Positions 33,983-43,422 of a stretch of 64,000 nt of DNA are shown here, piece after piece. The DNA comes from Glycomyces amatae (GTDB taxonomy: Bacteria; Actinomycetota; Actinomycetes; Mycobacteriales; Micromonosporaceae). Position 1 is the stretch's first letter. The number at the start of each line of letters is the position of its first letter. The translations under genes were made by a program, and so were the position numbers. The notes under the pieces were generated by a model. That model was not told where the DNA came from. It saw only the letters and a program-made list of their open reading frames with translations, and did not search any database. Where the stretch lies: the NCBI RefSeq assembly GCF_020991375.1, contig NZ_JAJLQZ010000005.1:359683-423682 (forward strand), in the 5' to 3' direction.

Positions 33983-35173
33983 ATGCAAGCCGGAACCCCT
34001 GCCGAGGACGCGGCCGAAGGCCGCGCGAAGGTCGGCCGGGCCGAGGCCGCCCGCTGGAGCGGCGCGCTCGACATGCTCAACCTCGTGCGCGCGCAGCCGG
34101 GCGTCACCCGCGCCGAGGCCGCGCGCGCCCTCGGCGTCGGCAGCGGCACCGCCACCGAGATCTGCGCCCGCCTGCGCGCCCTCGACCTCATCGCCGAGCG
34201 CCCCGCCCCGCCCTCGGGCCGCGGCCGGCCCACCACCAGCCTGCACGCCCACCCCGAAGGGCCCCTCGCCGCGGTGGTCGACATCCGCCAGTCCGACTGG
34301 CGCGTCGCCGTCGCCGACCTCGAAGGCAGCCTCACCGACACCGCGACCGGCCGCCACACCTCCAAGCGCCCCGACCGCGTGCTCGCCGCCGTCCGAGACG
34401 CCGTCGCGGGCCTCGCCGAACGCTACGGCCGCCGCGTGCGGGCCGTCTCGGTCTCCACCGCGGGCACCGTGCGCCGCGGCACCATCGTCCAGGCCAGCGT
34501 CCTCAACTGGCGCGACGTCGAGGTCGAACCGCTCCTTCCCGGTGTGCCGCAGGCGCTCGGCAACGACGCTACCCTCGCCGGACTCGCCGAGGCCCGCCTG
34601 AACCACCCCGGCCGGGCCGTCCTCTTCCTCACCGTCGAGGTCGGCCTCGGCGGCATCTTCGTCGACGGCGGCCGGGCCCTCACCGGCGCGACCGGCGCGG
34701 GCGGCGAGTTCGGGCACGCCCCCTTCGGCGACCCGGCCGTCGCCTGCCCGTGCGGGGCGCGCGGGTGCTGGGACGTGGCCGTCGACGGCCGCGCCGTGGC
34801 CCGCCTGCGCGGCGAGGACGAGCCCGACGACCCGCGCTCCTACCTCATCGACGCCCTCGTCGACCCCGGAGCCCGTGCGGCCGTGGCGGAGTGCGCGTCG
34901 GTCCTCGGTCGCGGCACGGCCGGGCTCGTCAACGTCTTCGACCCCGAGGTCGTCTGCCTCGGCGGCCTCGCGCCGGAGCTGCGGCGGGCGGCGCCCGACG
35001 CCTTCGCGGCGGCGTACGAGGCGGGCACGATGGGGTTCCGCAGCGAGGACCCGCCCGAGCTGGTGCCCTCGGTGCTCGACCGGGACGCCTCGATGCTCGG
35101 GGCGACCGAGGCCGCGTTCGACGCCATCCTCACCGAGCACGGCATCGCCGACTGGATCGAGGAGCGCGCCTAA
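33983..35173 (+). CDS. ROK-family transcriptional regulator
   Basis: A 396-residue regulator: an N-terminal winged helix (ALDMLNLVRAQPGVTRAEAAR, GSGTATEICARLRALDLIAE) and a C-terminal sugar-kinase-like ROK domain with FGHAPFGD and the zinc site CPCGARGCWDVAV. The phosphate loop is not kinase-like, as in XylR/NagC-type repressors. ATG 33983 has GGAGG upstream. It probably represses the divergent HAD-MFS pair and itself. Confidence 0.9.
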   Translation: MQAGTPAEDAAEGRAKVGRAEAARWSGALDMLNLVRAQPGVTRAEAARALGVGSGTATEICARLRALDLIAERPAPPSGRGRPTTSLHAHPEGPLAAVVDIRQSDWRVAVADLEGSLTDTATGRHTSKRPDRVLAAVRDAVAGLAERYGRRVRAVSVSTAGTVRRGTIVQASVLNWRDVEVEPLLPGVPQALGNDATLAGLAEARLNHPGRAVLFLTVEVGLGGIFVDGGRALTGATGAGGEFGHAPFGDPAVACPCGARGCWDVAVDGRAVARLRGEDEPDDPRSYLIDALVDPGARAAVAECASVLGRGTAGLVNVFDPEVVCLGGLAPELRRAAPDAFAAAYEAGTMGFRSEDPPELVPSVLDRDASMLGATEAAFDAILTEHGIADWIEERA

Positions 35174-36408
35174 GCGGCGCCGACGGGCTCCTTCGGCCGC
35201 CGCGCCGGGTCGTACACCGGCACCCAGCGGGCGAGCCAGCCCGCGCCGAACCAGGTGATGGCGCCCAGCGCGACCGCCGCGGCCGCCAGCGGGAACGCCA
35301 GCGACACCAGGCTGATGAGGCCCGGCCCGGCGACGTTGCCCAGGTCCGCGCACAGCCGCCAGCCGCCGAGGAACTGGCGGCGGCCCGCGTCGGGGGCCAC
35401 GTCGGAGCCGATGGTGAGCACGATCCCCGAGGAGATCCCGTTGCCCAGGCCCATGAAGCAGGCGACCAGGCCGATGGTGAGGGCCGTGCCCGACAGCGGC
35501 AGCAGCAGGAAGCCCGCGCCCATGACGACCATGGCGGGCAGGGCGACCCACATGCGGCCGAAGCGGTCCATGATCGCGCCGCCCGGGTAGAACAGGAGCA
35601 TGTCGACCCCGGCCGCGAGGCCGAAGATGATGCTCGTGGTGGTGGCGTCGAGCCCCTGGAACGCGGCCCACAGCGGGATGATCGCCTGGCGCGAGGCGCG
35701 GGCGATCATGATGAGGAAGACCCCGGTCCCGGCGGTGGCGAAGACCTTCCTGTGGTCGGCCAGGACCCGCCACAGGCTGCGCTTCTCCGGGACGGGGGCC
35801 TCGGACTCCGCGGCGCGGCCGGACGGGAGGTCCGGCAGGGCCAGGCTGAGCAGGCCGCCGGCGAGGCTCGTCCCGGCGGCGAACGCGTAGGTGGCGCCGA
35901 ACGAGTGCTGCTCAATGAGGAGGGCGCCCACGAACGGGCCGATGAACGAGCCGATGCGGAAGGTCCCGCCGAGGGTCGACAGGGCGCGGGCGCGGAAGCC
36001 GATCGCGACGGCCTCGGAGAGGTAGGCGTGGCGGGCCAGGCCGAACACGGCCGAGGAGAGGCCCATGGCGAACACCGCGGCGGCGAGCACCGCGAGCGCG
36101 TCGGTGCGGGAGGCGACCAGGAGGGCGGCCGCCTCGACGATGCAGGCGGCGAGGAGCACGCGCTTCTCGCCGAAGCGCTGGGCCAGGGCCCCGGCGGGGA
36201 GGTCGCCGCAGAGCTGGCCGAAGCCGATGAGGCCGACGACGATCGCGGCCTGGGTGACGGTGGCGCCGAGGTCGAGCGCGGAGAGGGCGATGAGCGGGAC
36301 GACCGCGCCCATGCCGATGGAGATCAGGACGGTGGGGCCGTAGATGGGGAGGGCGAGCCTGCGCAGCCGGATCGAAGGGGGCGGGTCCGATGCGGCGTTG
36401 TGGGGCAC
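35170..36408 (-). CDS. MFS transporter
   Basis: A 412-residue 12-helix major facilitator protein. It has the A-motif-like GDLPAGALAQRFGEKRVLL between helices 2 and 3 and the second-half copy GGAIMDRFGRMWVA. It is probably a drug or sugar exporter; substrate unknown. Its stop overlaps the ROK stop by 4 bases in convergent orientation (TTAA, 35170-35173). ATG 36408 is the first start, with no good Shine-Dalgarno sequence. Confidence 0.85.
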   Translation of the reverse strand: MPHNAASDPPPSIRLRRLALPIYGPTVLISIGMGAVVPLIALSALDLGATVTQAAIVVGLIGFGQLCGDLPAGALAQRFGEKRVLLAACIVEAAALLVASRTDALAVLAAAVFAMGLSSAVFGLARHAYLSEAVAIGFRARALSTLGGTFRIGSFIGPFVGALLIEQHSFGATYAFAAGTSLAGGLLSLALPDLPSGRAAESEAPVPEKRSLWRVLADHRKVFATAGTGVFLIMIARASRQAIIPLWAAFQGLDATTTSIIFGLAAGVDMLLFYPGGAIMDRFGRMWVALPAMVVMGAGFLLLPLSGTALTIGLVACFMGLGNGISSGIVLTIGSDVAPDAGRRQFLGGWRLCADLGNVAGPGLISLVSLAFPLAAAAVALGAITWFGAGWLARWVPVYDPARRPKEPVGAA

Positions 36409-36540
36409 GACCGCGAACGTACCAAGGAGTGGCGATGAGCGCTCACATCGCGGGAGCCGGTTGTGACCGATTCGACCGGCCGACCGGTCAGTGGGGGAGG
36501 AGCGAGGCGCGCGGCGGCGAGTGTGGAGCCGGGGCCGGGC

Positions 36541-36750
36541 GTGTCACGGCGGTTCGCGGCAAATCGGGCCTCGCGAGGCGCCCCCGACTTCGATGGTGCT
36601 GGGTCGGTACGACGGTTTCAGCGGCCGGGTGCGCGGCGCTGCCGCGAGCTGCGCCAGTGGGGTTGGGAGTGTCGCGGCGGTTCCCGGGCAAAACGGGCGC
36701 GGCGAGGCGCCCCCGGCTTCGATGGTGCCTTGCGGGTACGACGATTCAGC
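36541..36750 (+). repeat. Imperfect 82-bp direct repeat, two copies 128 bp apart
   Basis: Copies at 36541-36622 and 36669-36750 begin GTGTC(A/G)CGGCGGTTC, share GAGGCGCCCCCG and CTTCGATGGTG, and end in GGTACGACG...TTCAGC. They are about 85% identical over 82 bases. They are in the 469-base non-coding gap 36409-36877, and the second runs straight into a simple repeat. Confidence 0.75.
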
Positions 36751-36790
36751 TGAGCTGAGCTGAGCTGAGCTGAGCTGAGCTGAGCTGAGC
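36751..36790 (+). repeat. Pentanucleotide tandem repeat (TGAGC)8
   Basis: Eight perfect TGAGC units, flanked by CAGC and TGCGG, directly after the second 82-bp repeat and 88 bases before the end of the CE15 gene. Microsatellites of this purity are rare in actinomycete genomes and are prone to slippage. Confidence 0.9.
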
Positions 36791-36877
36791 TGCGGTGCAG
36801 TGCGGTGAGGCAGTGCGGCCAAGGCGGGTGCGCGGCGGCGGCTCGGAGCTCCGAACCGGTCCGCCGCCGCGCGGGAT

Positions 36878-38548
36878 TTAAGCCGCTGTGCAGGTCACCG
36901 TCGGTTCGACGCTGCTCCCGCTGGCCACGAAGCCCCAGGCGTTCCTGGTCTGGCCCGAGTTCAGCGAGCCGTTCCAGCCCACGTCGCCGGCCGTCACCGA
37001 CGCCCCCGAACTCGTCACCGACGCGTTCCATGAACTGCTGATCCGCTGGCCTCCCGGCCACGTCCACGTCACGGTCCAGCCGCCGATCGCGCTGCCCCCG
37101 GCCGTCACATGGACGTTGCCCTGCCAGCCCGAGCCCCACTCGTTCACGACCTCGACCCTCGCGGTGCAGCCGTCGCCGCTCGGCGGCGGCGTGGTCTCCT
37201 CCGGCGGCGTGGTCTCCTTCGGGTCGGTGGTCTCCTCGTCCGGCGGCGTGGTCGTCTCCTCCGGGTCGCCCTGGCCGAGCGTCGGCGTCGTCCAGTTGCG
37301 CCACTGCGACAGGTTCGCCGACTTGCTCGAGTGCATGTTGATCACGCCGGGCGGGTTGCCGCTGCCCTTGAGGAACGTGCTGATGCTCTGCTGGAGCGGC
37401 GTCCGCCACTCGCTGCGGGTCGCGCAGTGCGTCCCGTCGGACACGTTCGAGTGGTACGAGATGTTGTCCTCGGCCCCGAGCGCCTTGTAGACCTCCGCGC
37501 CGCCGAGCGCCGCCACGGCCCCCGAGCGCGCGCCGAGCCACTCGACGTGCGGGTTCTCCATGATGAACAGGCCGCGCGGCGCGACCATCCCGACCATCTC
37601 GTGGGTGTCCACCGGCAGCCCGTTCGGGTTCGAGGTGTACGCGTTGAACGCGTCGCCCAGCCACGGCTGCTCACCGTAGGCGCTGCTCAGCGGCTGCGAA
37701 CCGCCCTCCTGCGCGATGGAGCGCATGGCCGGGGCGCCGCCGGTGCCCGACTCGATCGGCATCGTCAGATCGATGCGCTGGTCGAACGCGCCGGCCACGA
37801 ACGCGCCCTTGCCGTACCGGGAGCACCCGGTCACGCCGGTGCTGGTGTTGAGCACCGACCCGCCCGACTGCTCGATGACGTCGATGATCCTGCTGACGCC
37901 CCAGGCCTGGGCCATGAGGATGCCGGTGCTGCTCGACGCGCCGTACAGGGTGTAGAACGCGCCCTGCTTGTTGTTCCGCGAGGTGCCCTCCGCGCCGACC
38001 GAGCCCGGGTCGAAGTTGACCACCGCGGCGCCCGAGGACAGGATCGTGTTCGTGTCGGCGCCGAAGCCGCCGTAGACGATCACCGCCGGGAACGGGCCCG
38101 AGCCGCCGGGCAGCTGGACCGTGGCCGAGAAGCTGGCGCTGCGGCCGCCCTCCGAGACGTTCACGGTGATCCGCGACGAGGTGACCGTGCCGGTGACGCT
38201 GTCGGGCGCCTCCGGCTTGTCGCCGTAGATGGTCCGCTCGGCCAGCTCCTTGATCTCCGAGCGGCGGCACTCCCACTGCTCCCGGGTGGTGACGCGGCTG
38301 CCGTCGATCTTCGTGAACGGGTCGGGGAGCAGTGAGCTCGAGGCCCAGCTCCCGGGGACGGTGACGTCGCAGTCGGCGCCGTCCCACTCGGAGGAGGCCT
38401 GGACCTGCGCCTCGGCGCTGTGGATGCGGGGTGCCAGCGCCAGCGCCGCGGCGACGGCCACTGACGCGAGCGCGACCAGTGCGAACCGCAGGCGGCGGCG
38501 GTGCCGGGAGCGCCCCGGAGCGGGTCCGGGCGCGATCGATGATGCCAT
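36878..38548 (-). CDS. Secreted CE15 glucuronoyl esterase with CBM2
   Basis: A 556-residue secreted enzyme. Residues 1-48 are a signal peptide (long basic start, Ala-rich core, cleavage near SAEA). The catalytic domain (about 50-415) has the CE15 nucleophile motif GCSRYGKGAF (Ser243), the acid in MPIESGTGG (Glu266) and the His in SDGTHCA (His374). Such enzymes cut the ester between glucuronic acid of xylan and lignin alcohols. A Thr/Pro/Glu linker (about 423-452) leads to a C-terminal CBM2 (Cys at both ends) for cellulose binding. ATG 38548 is the start. A group of GAAA/TTTC operators lies at 38643-38730. Neighbours are unrelated, so it is a stand-alone regulon member. Confidence 0.9.
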   Translation of the reverse strand: MASSIAPGPAPGRSRHRRRLRFALVALASVAVAAALALAPRIHSAEAQVQASSEWDGADCDVTVPGSWASSSLLPDPFTKIDGSRVTTREQWECRRSEIKELAERTIYGDKPEAPDSVTGTVTSSRITVNVSEGGRSASFSATVQLPGGSGPFPAVIVYGGFGADTNTILSSGAAVVNFDPGSVGAEGTSRNNKQGAFYTLYGASSSTGILMAQAWGVSRIIDVIEQSGGSVLNTSTGVTGCSRYGKGAFVAGAFDQRIDLTMPIESGTGGAPAMRSIAQEGGSQPLSSAYGEQPWLGDAFNAYTSNPNGLPVDTHEMVGMVAPRGLFIMENPHVEWLGARSGAVAALGGAEVYKALGAEDNISYHSNVSDGTHCATRSEWRTPLQQSISTFLKGSGNPPGVINMHSSKSANLSQWRNWTTPTLGQGDPEETTTPPDEETTDPKETTPPEETTPPPSGDGCTARVEVVNEWGSGWQGNVHVTAGGSAIGGWTVTWTWPGGQRISSSWNASVTSSGASVTAGDVGWNGSLNSGQTRNAWGFVASGSSVEPTVTCTAA

Positions 38549-38642
38549 GACGGAATCCTTCTGTGGTGGGGCGGAGGTCCATCGTCGACGGTGTGGGGCG
38601 GCACGGGGATCGGTGCCGACATCGCGCGGAGACCACTCATGC

Positions 38643-38730
38643 CGAAACTTTCAATGAAACTTCCGTGAGGGTGACCAAAGCTTATATCGAAAGTTTTCGA
38701 TACACAACGCTTTGTCGACAGTTTTCGATG
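38643..38730. promoter_or_regulatory. Cluster of CGAAA/TTTCG operators upstream of the CE15 gene
   Basis: The best site is TATCGAAA-GT-TTTCGATA (38685-38702), perfect 8-bp arms. Others are CGAAACTTTC (38643-38652), a TGAAACTT half-site (38655) and GTTTTCGAT (38721-38729). This matches the CGAAA-N-TTTCG type of site bound by xylanase-gene repressors (XlnR/BxlR/LacI-ROK) in actinomycetes. The rest of 38549-38933 has no gene. Confidence 0.7.
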
Positions 38731-38933
38731 GCGTTTGCCAAGACCTCCGCGCGGGCGCCGCCGCCGCGCCGAAACCGCCGCCGCGCCGCCGAGGACTTCG
38801 CGTACCACACCGCCTCCGGGCCCCGCGAGATACGATCGTCACCCCGCGCGGCCCGGCCCGCGCGGACGGCAGGCCGCCCCCGGGCGGCGATCGGGCGAGC
38901 GGCCCCGCGGCCGCGCACAGGGCGGAGACGGCA

Positions 38934-40373
<1,440 letters not shown>

Positions 40374-40428
40374 CCGCGCCCCCGAACGCCCTTGATCAGG
40401 TCCGGGCTTACGGACCGGCCTTTTTGGG

Positions 40429-40434
40429 TAGCGT
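40429..40434 (+). promoter_or_regulatory. -10 box (TAGCGT) of a leaderless SDR transcript
   Basis: TAGCGT lies six bases before ATG 40441 with no Shine-Dalgarno sequence, in the 67-base gap after fumC. Confidence 0.5.
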
Positions 40435-40440
40435 GAACCC

Positions 40441-41238
40441 ATGATCGCGATCGACCTCGACGGCAGGACCGCACTCGTCACCGGCTCGACCCAGGGGATC
40501 GGCGCCGCGATCGCCGAGAAGCTCGCGCTCGCGGGCGCCAGGGTCGGCGTCAACGGCCGCAGCCCCGACAAGGTCGCGGCGGCCGTCGAGCGGTTCACCA
40601 TAGAGACCGGCGTCGACCGGTTCTTCCCCGCCCCGGCCGACCTCGCCACCGAAGAGGGCGAGGCGGCGCTCGCCGAGGACCTGCCCGCCGTCGACATCCT
40701 CGTCAACAACCTCGGGATCTTCGGCGCGCAGCGCGCCCTGGACATCACCGACGACGAGTGGCGCCGGTACTGGGAGGTCAACGTCCTCTCCGCGGTGCGC
40801 CTCATCCGCCGGTACCTGCCGGGCATGTCCCAGCGCGGCTGGGGCCGGGTCCTCAACATCGCCAGCGACTCGGCGATCGTGATCCCCGAGGAGATGATCC
40901 ACTACGGCACCAGCAAGACCGCGCTCCTGGCGGTCTCGCGCGGCTTCGCCAAGCAGGCGGCGGGCACCGGCGTCACCGTCAACTCGGTGATCGCCGGGCC
41001 GACCCACACCGGCGGCGTCGAGGAGTTCGTCTACCAGCTCGTCGACCGCTACCTGCCGTGGGACGAGGCGCAGCGCGAGTTCATGCGCGAGCACCGCCCG
41101 CAGTCGCTGCTGCACCGCCTCATCGAACCCGAGGAGATCGCGAACCTCGTGGCCTACCTCAGCTCGCCGCTGGCCTCGGCCACCACGGGCGCGGCCGTCC
41201 GCGTCGACGGCGGCTACGTCGACTCGATCGTGCCCTGA
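40441..41238 (+). CDS. Short-chain dehydrogenase/reductase
   Basis: A 265-residue classical SDR with TGSTQGIG, LVNNLGIFG, the catalytic Ser in NIASDSA, and YGTSKTALLAVSRG (YxxxK). Arg after strand 2 (GVNGRSPDK) suggests NADP(H). The long segment EEFVYQLVDRYLPWDEAQREF is typical of a subgroup of unspecific reductases. Substrate unknown. It lies 16 bases before the LtrA-like gene and is probably co-transcribed. Confidence 0.88.
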   Translation: MIAIDLDGRTALVTGSTQGIGAAIAEKLALAGARVGVNGRSPDKVAAAVERFTIETGVDRFFPAPADLATEEGEAALAEDLPAVDILVNNLGIFGAQRALDITDDEWRRYWEVNVLSAVRLIRRYLPGMSQRGWGRVLNIASDSAIVIPEEMIHYGTSKTALLAVSRGFAKQAAGTGVTVNSVIAGPTHTGGVEEFVYQLVDRYLPWDEAQREFMREHRPQSLLHRLIEPEEIANLVAYLSSPLASATTGAAVRVDGGYVDSIVP

Positions 41239-41254
41239 CGACCGAGGAGGCCCC

Positions 41255-42451
41255 ATGCCCGCCGACGCGACGAGCGCCGACCCCGGCGACCCGCGCGCCG
41301 CCGAAGGCGCGCCGCCGCACGGCCACCGCGCGGTCTCCCCCCTCGAACTGTTCTACGACCTCGTGTTCGTCCTGGCGATGTCCCAGCTCACCGCCCACCT
41401 GTCCGCCCACCTGAGCTGGCGCGGCGCCGCCGAGACCCTGGTGCTCACGGTCGCGGTGTGCGGCGTGTGGGCGTTCACCAGCTTCGAGGTGTCCCTGCTC
41501 GACATCCAGGCCTCCTGGACCCGCCTCATCGCGGTCGGCGCGATGGGGGTCGGCCTGTTCATGAACTCCGCGATCGGCGGCGCCTTCGACCACGGCGCCT
41601 GGCTGTTCGTCGCCACCCTGCTGGTCGCCCTCGCCGCACCCGCCGCCATCGCCGCCCTGAAGGCCCCCTCGGTGCGGATGCGCCGGCACTTCGCGCGGCA
41701 GCTGACCTGGCTCGCCTTCAGCGGACCGCTGTGGCTGACCGGCGCGGCCGTCGCCCCGGAGGCGCAGCTGTGGCTGTGGGCCGCCGCGGCGATGATCGAC
41801 CTCGTCGGCGCCTGGACCGCCCACCCGCTCCCGGGCCGCGCCCTGGACTCCGAACGGCTCCCGTTCGACGCCGAGCACTTCATCGAGCGCCTGCGGCTGT
41901 TCCTGATCATCCTCCTGGGCGAGACCGTCCTCTCCCTGGGCGAGACGATCGCCCACCAGCCGAACGAGCCCCTCATCCTCACCGCCGCGCTCGGGACCTT
42001 CATCGCCCTGGTCGGCCTCTGGTTCACCTACTTCGGGCGCGGCGAGCGCATCGCGGTCGGCAACGCCGCCGAGACCGACGACCCCATCCGGGCCGTCCGC
42101 CTCGGCATCGACATGACCTACCTCTTCCTCGCCGGGCTCGTCGCCTTCGCCGCCGGCAGCGAGCTGCTCATCGAGCACGCCGCCGACCCCCGCTCCGGGG
42201 TCGCGGGCGTGCTGCTCATGGGCGGCCCGGCCCTGTACCTGCTCGCGCAGGCGGTCTACTTCCGGCTCGCCGTCGGCACCGACTGGCGCGCGAGGGCCGT
42301 CGGCGGGCTCGCCCTCGCCGCGGCCGCCGCCGCCGCGCCCTGGCTGCCCCCGCTCGCCGCGATCGGCCTGCTCGTGCTCATCACGACGGTCCTGGCGGTG
42401 CGGCTGACGGGCGAGCGCAACTGGCGCCCCGAGGTCAGCCGCCGCATCTGA
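41255..42451 (+). CDS. Low-temperature-requirement-A-like membrane protein
   Basis: A 398-residue protein with about ten transmembrane helices. The start VSPLELFYDLVFVLAMSQLT and the central FIERLRLFLIILLGETVLSLG are the LtrA family signatures. The family was named from a cold-growth mutant of Listeria; its function is unknown. GAGGAGGCC precedes ATG 41255. It follows the SDR gene by 16 bases. Confidence 0.9.
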   Translation: MPADATSADPGDPRAAEGAPPHGHRAVSPLELFYDLVFVLAMSQLTAHLSAHLSWRGAAETLVLTVAVCGVWAFTSFEVSLLDIQASWTRLIAVGAMGVGLFMNSAIGGAFDHGAWLFVATLLVALAAPAAIAALKAPSVRMRRHFARQLTWLAFSGPLWLTGAAVAPEAQLWLWAAAAMIDLVGAWTAHPLPGRALDSERLPFDAEHFIERLRLFLIILLGETVLSLGETIAHQPNEPLILTAALGTFIALVGLWFTYFGRGERIAVGNAAETDDPIRAVRLGIDMTYLFLAGLVAFAAGSELLIEHAADPRSGVAGVLLMGGPALYLLAQAVYFRLAVGTDWRARAVGGLALAAAAAAAPWLPPLAAIGLLVLITTVLAVRLTGERNWRPEVSRRI

Positions 42452-42474
42452 CCGGGCGAGGGACCGGCGGCCCG

Positions 42475-43374
42475 TCAGCGGTTCCGGTACGCCGAAGGGG
42501 TCATGCCGTGCTGGCGCGTGAACTGGCGCGAGAAGTACATCGGGTCCTCGTAGCCGGTCCGGCGCGCCACCGCCGCCACCGGCATCGCCGTCCCGTCCAG
42601 CAGCTCCCGGGCCCGCGCCATCCGCAACTGCACCTGGAACTGGAGCGGCGAGACCCCCAGCCGCTCCCGGAACAGGGCGCTGAGCTGGGACGCGCTCAGC
42701 CCGCACATCGCCGCGAGCGCGCCCACCGCCGTGCGCCGCGGCGCGGTCGCCCGCAGGTGCTCCACCGCCCGCTCCAGCGGGCTCAGGCTCGGGCCGGGCC
42801 CGCGGCGCCCGGTCGCGATCACCTGCGCCAGCGCGTGCCAGGCCGCGCCCGCCGCCCGCGTGAAGCCCGACACGGTCAGCCCCGCGTCGAGCCCGTCGAT
42901 GACCTGCGAGATGAGGCTCGCCACCGGCGCGGGATCGCGCAGGTGCGTCACCGGCCCGCCCGCCGCGTCGAGCGCGGCCCGGGCCAGCTCGTCCGCGTCC
43001 GCGCCCGTGAAGTGGAACCACCACACGGTCCACGGGTCCTCCTGGGACGCGCCGTACGCGTGGGGCCGCTCCGCCGGGAGCAGGACCGCCCCGCCCCGCC
43101 CCACCGCGGTGCGCGCGCCGTCCACCCGGCACCACCCGGCCCCGTCGGTGCACACCAGCAGCACGTGCTCGCGCGCCCCGCGCGGCCTGGAGCGCCCGTG
43201 CCGCGCCGCGTGCGGGAAGCACCCGGCGTCGGTGACCAGCAGCTTCCCCGCGACCGGGTGCCGCAGGGCCTTGGCCGCGGCGTCCCGGGGCACCACCAGC
43301 ATCCGCTGCCCGGCGAAGCCGTCGGGTATCGCCCCCGCCTCGGGCTCGGTCGTCGTTTCGTCCATGTCCTCCAT
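42475..43374 (-). CDS. AraC-family regulator of the sugar locus
   Basis: A 299-residue regulator. The N-terminal cupin contains LLVTDAGCFPHAARHGRSRP and VLLPAERPHAYGA, as in RhaS/MsmR-like sugar sensors; the C-terminal domain has VGALAAMCGLSASQLSALFR and VAAVARRTGYEDPMYFSRQF. ATG 43374 is chosen; ATG 43386 and 43365 are possible. It is divergent from the DUF5107 gene with 48 bases between, so it should control the whole downstream carbohydrate locus, binding a sugar made by the hydrolases. Confidence 0.9.
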   Translation of the reverse strand: MEDMDETTTEPEAGAIPDGFAGQRMLVVPRDAAAKALRHPVAGKLLVTDAGCFPHAARHGRSRPRGAREHVLLVCTDGAGWCRVDGARTAVGRGGAVLLPAERPHAYGASQEDPWTVWWFHFTGADADELARAALDAAGGPVTHLRDPAPVASLISQVIDGLDAGLTVSGFTRAAGAAWHALAQVIATGRRGPGPSLSPLERAVEHLRATAPRRTAVGALAAMCGLSASQLSALFRERLGVSPLQFQVQLRMARARELLDGTAMPVAAVARRTGYEDPMYFSRQFTRQHGMTPSAYRNR

Positions 43375-43422
43375 TGAAACGACCATCGACAGACGACGTC
43401 AAGCCGCCGTACGGTCAGGGTC

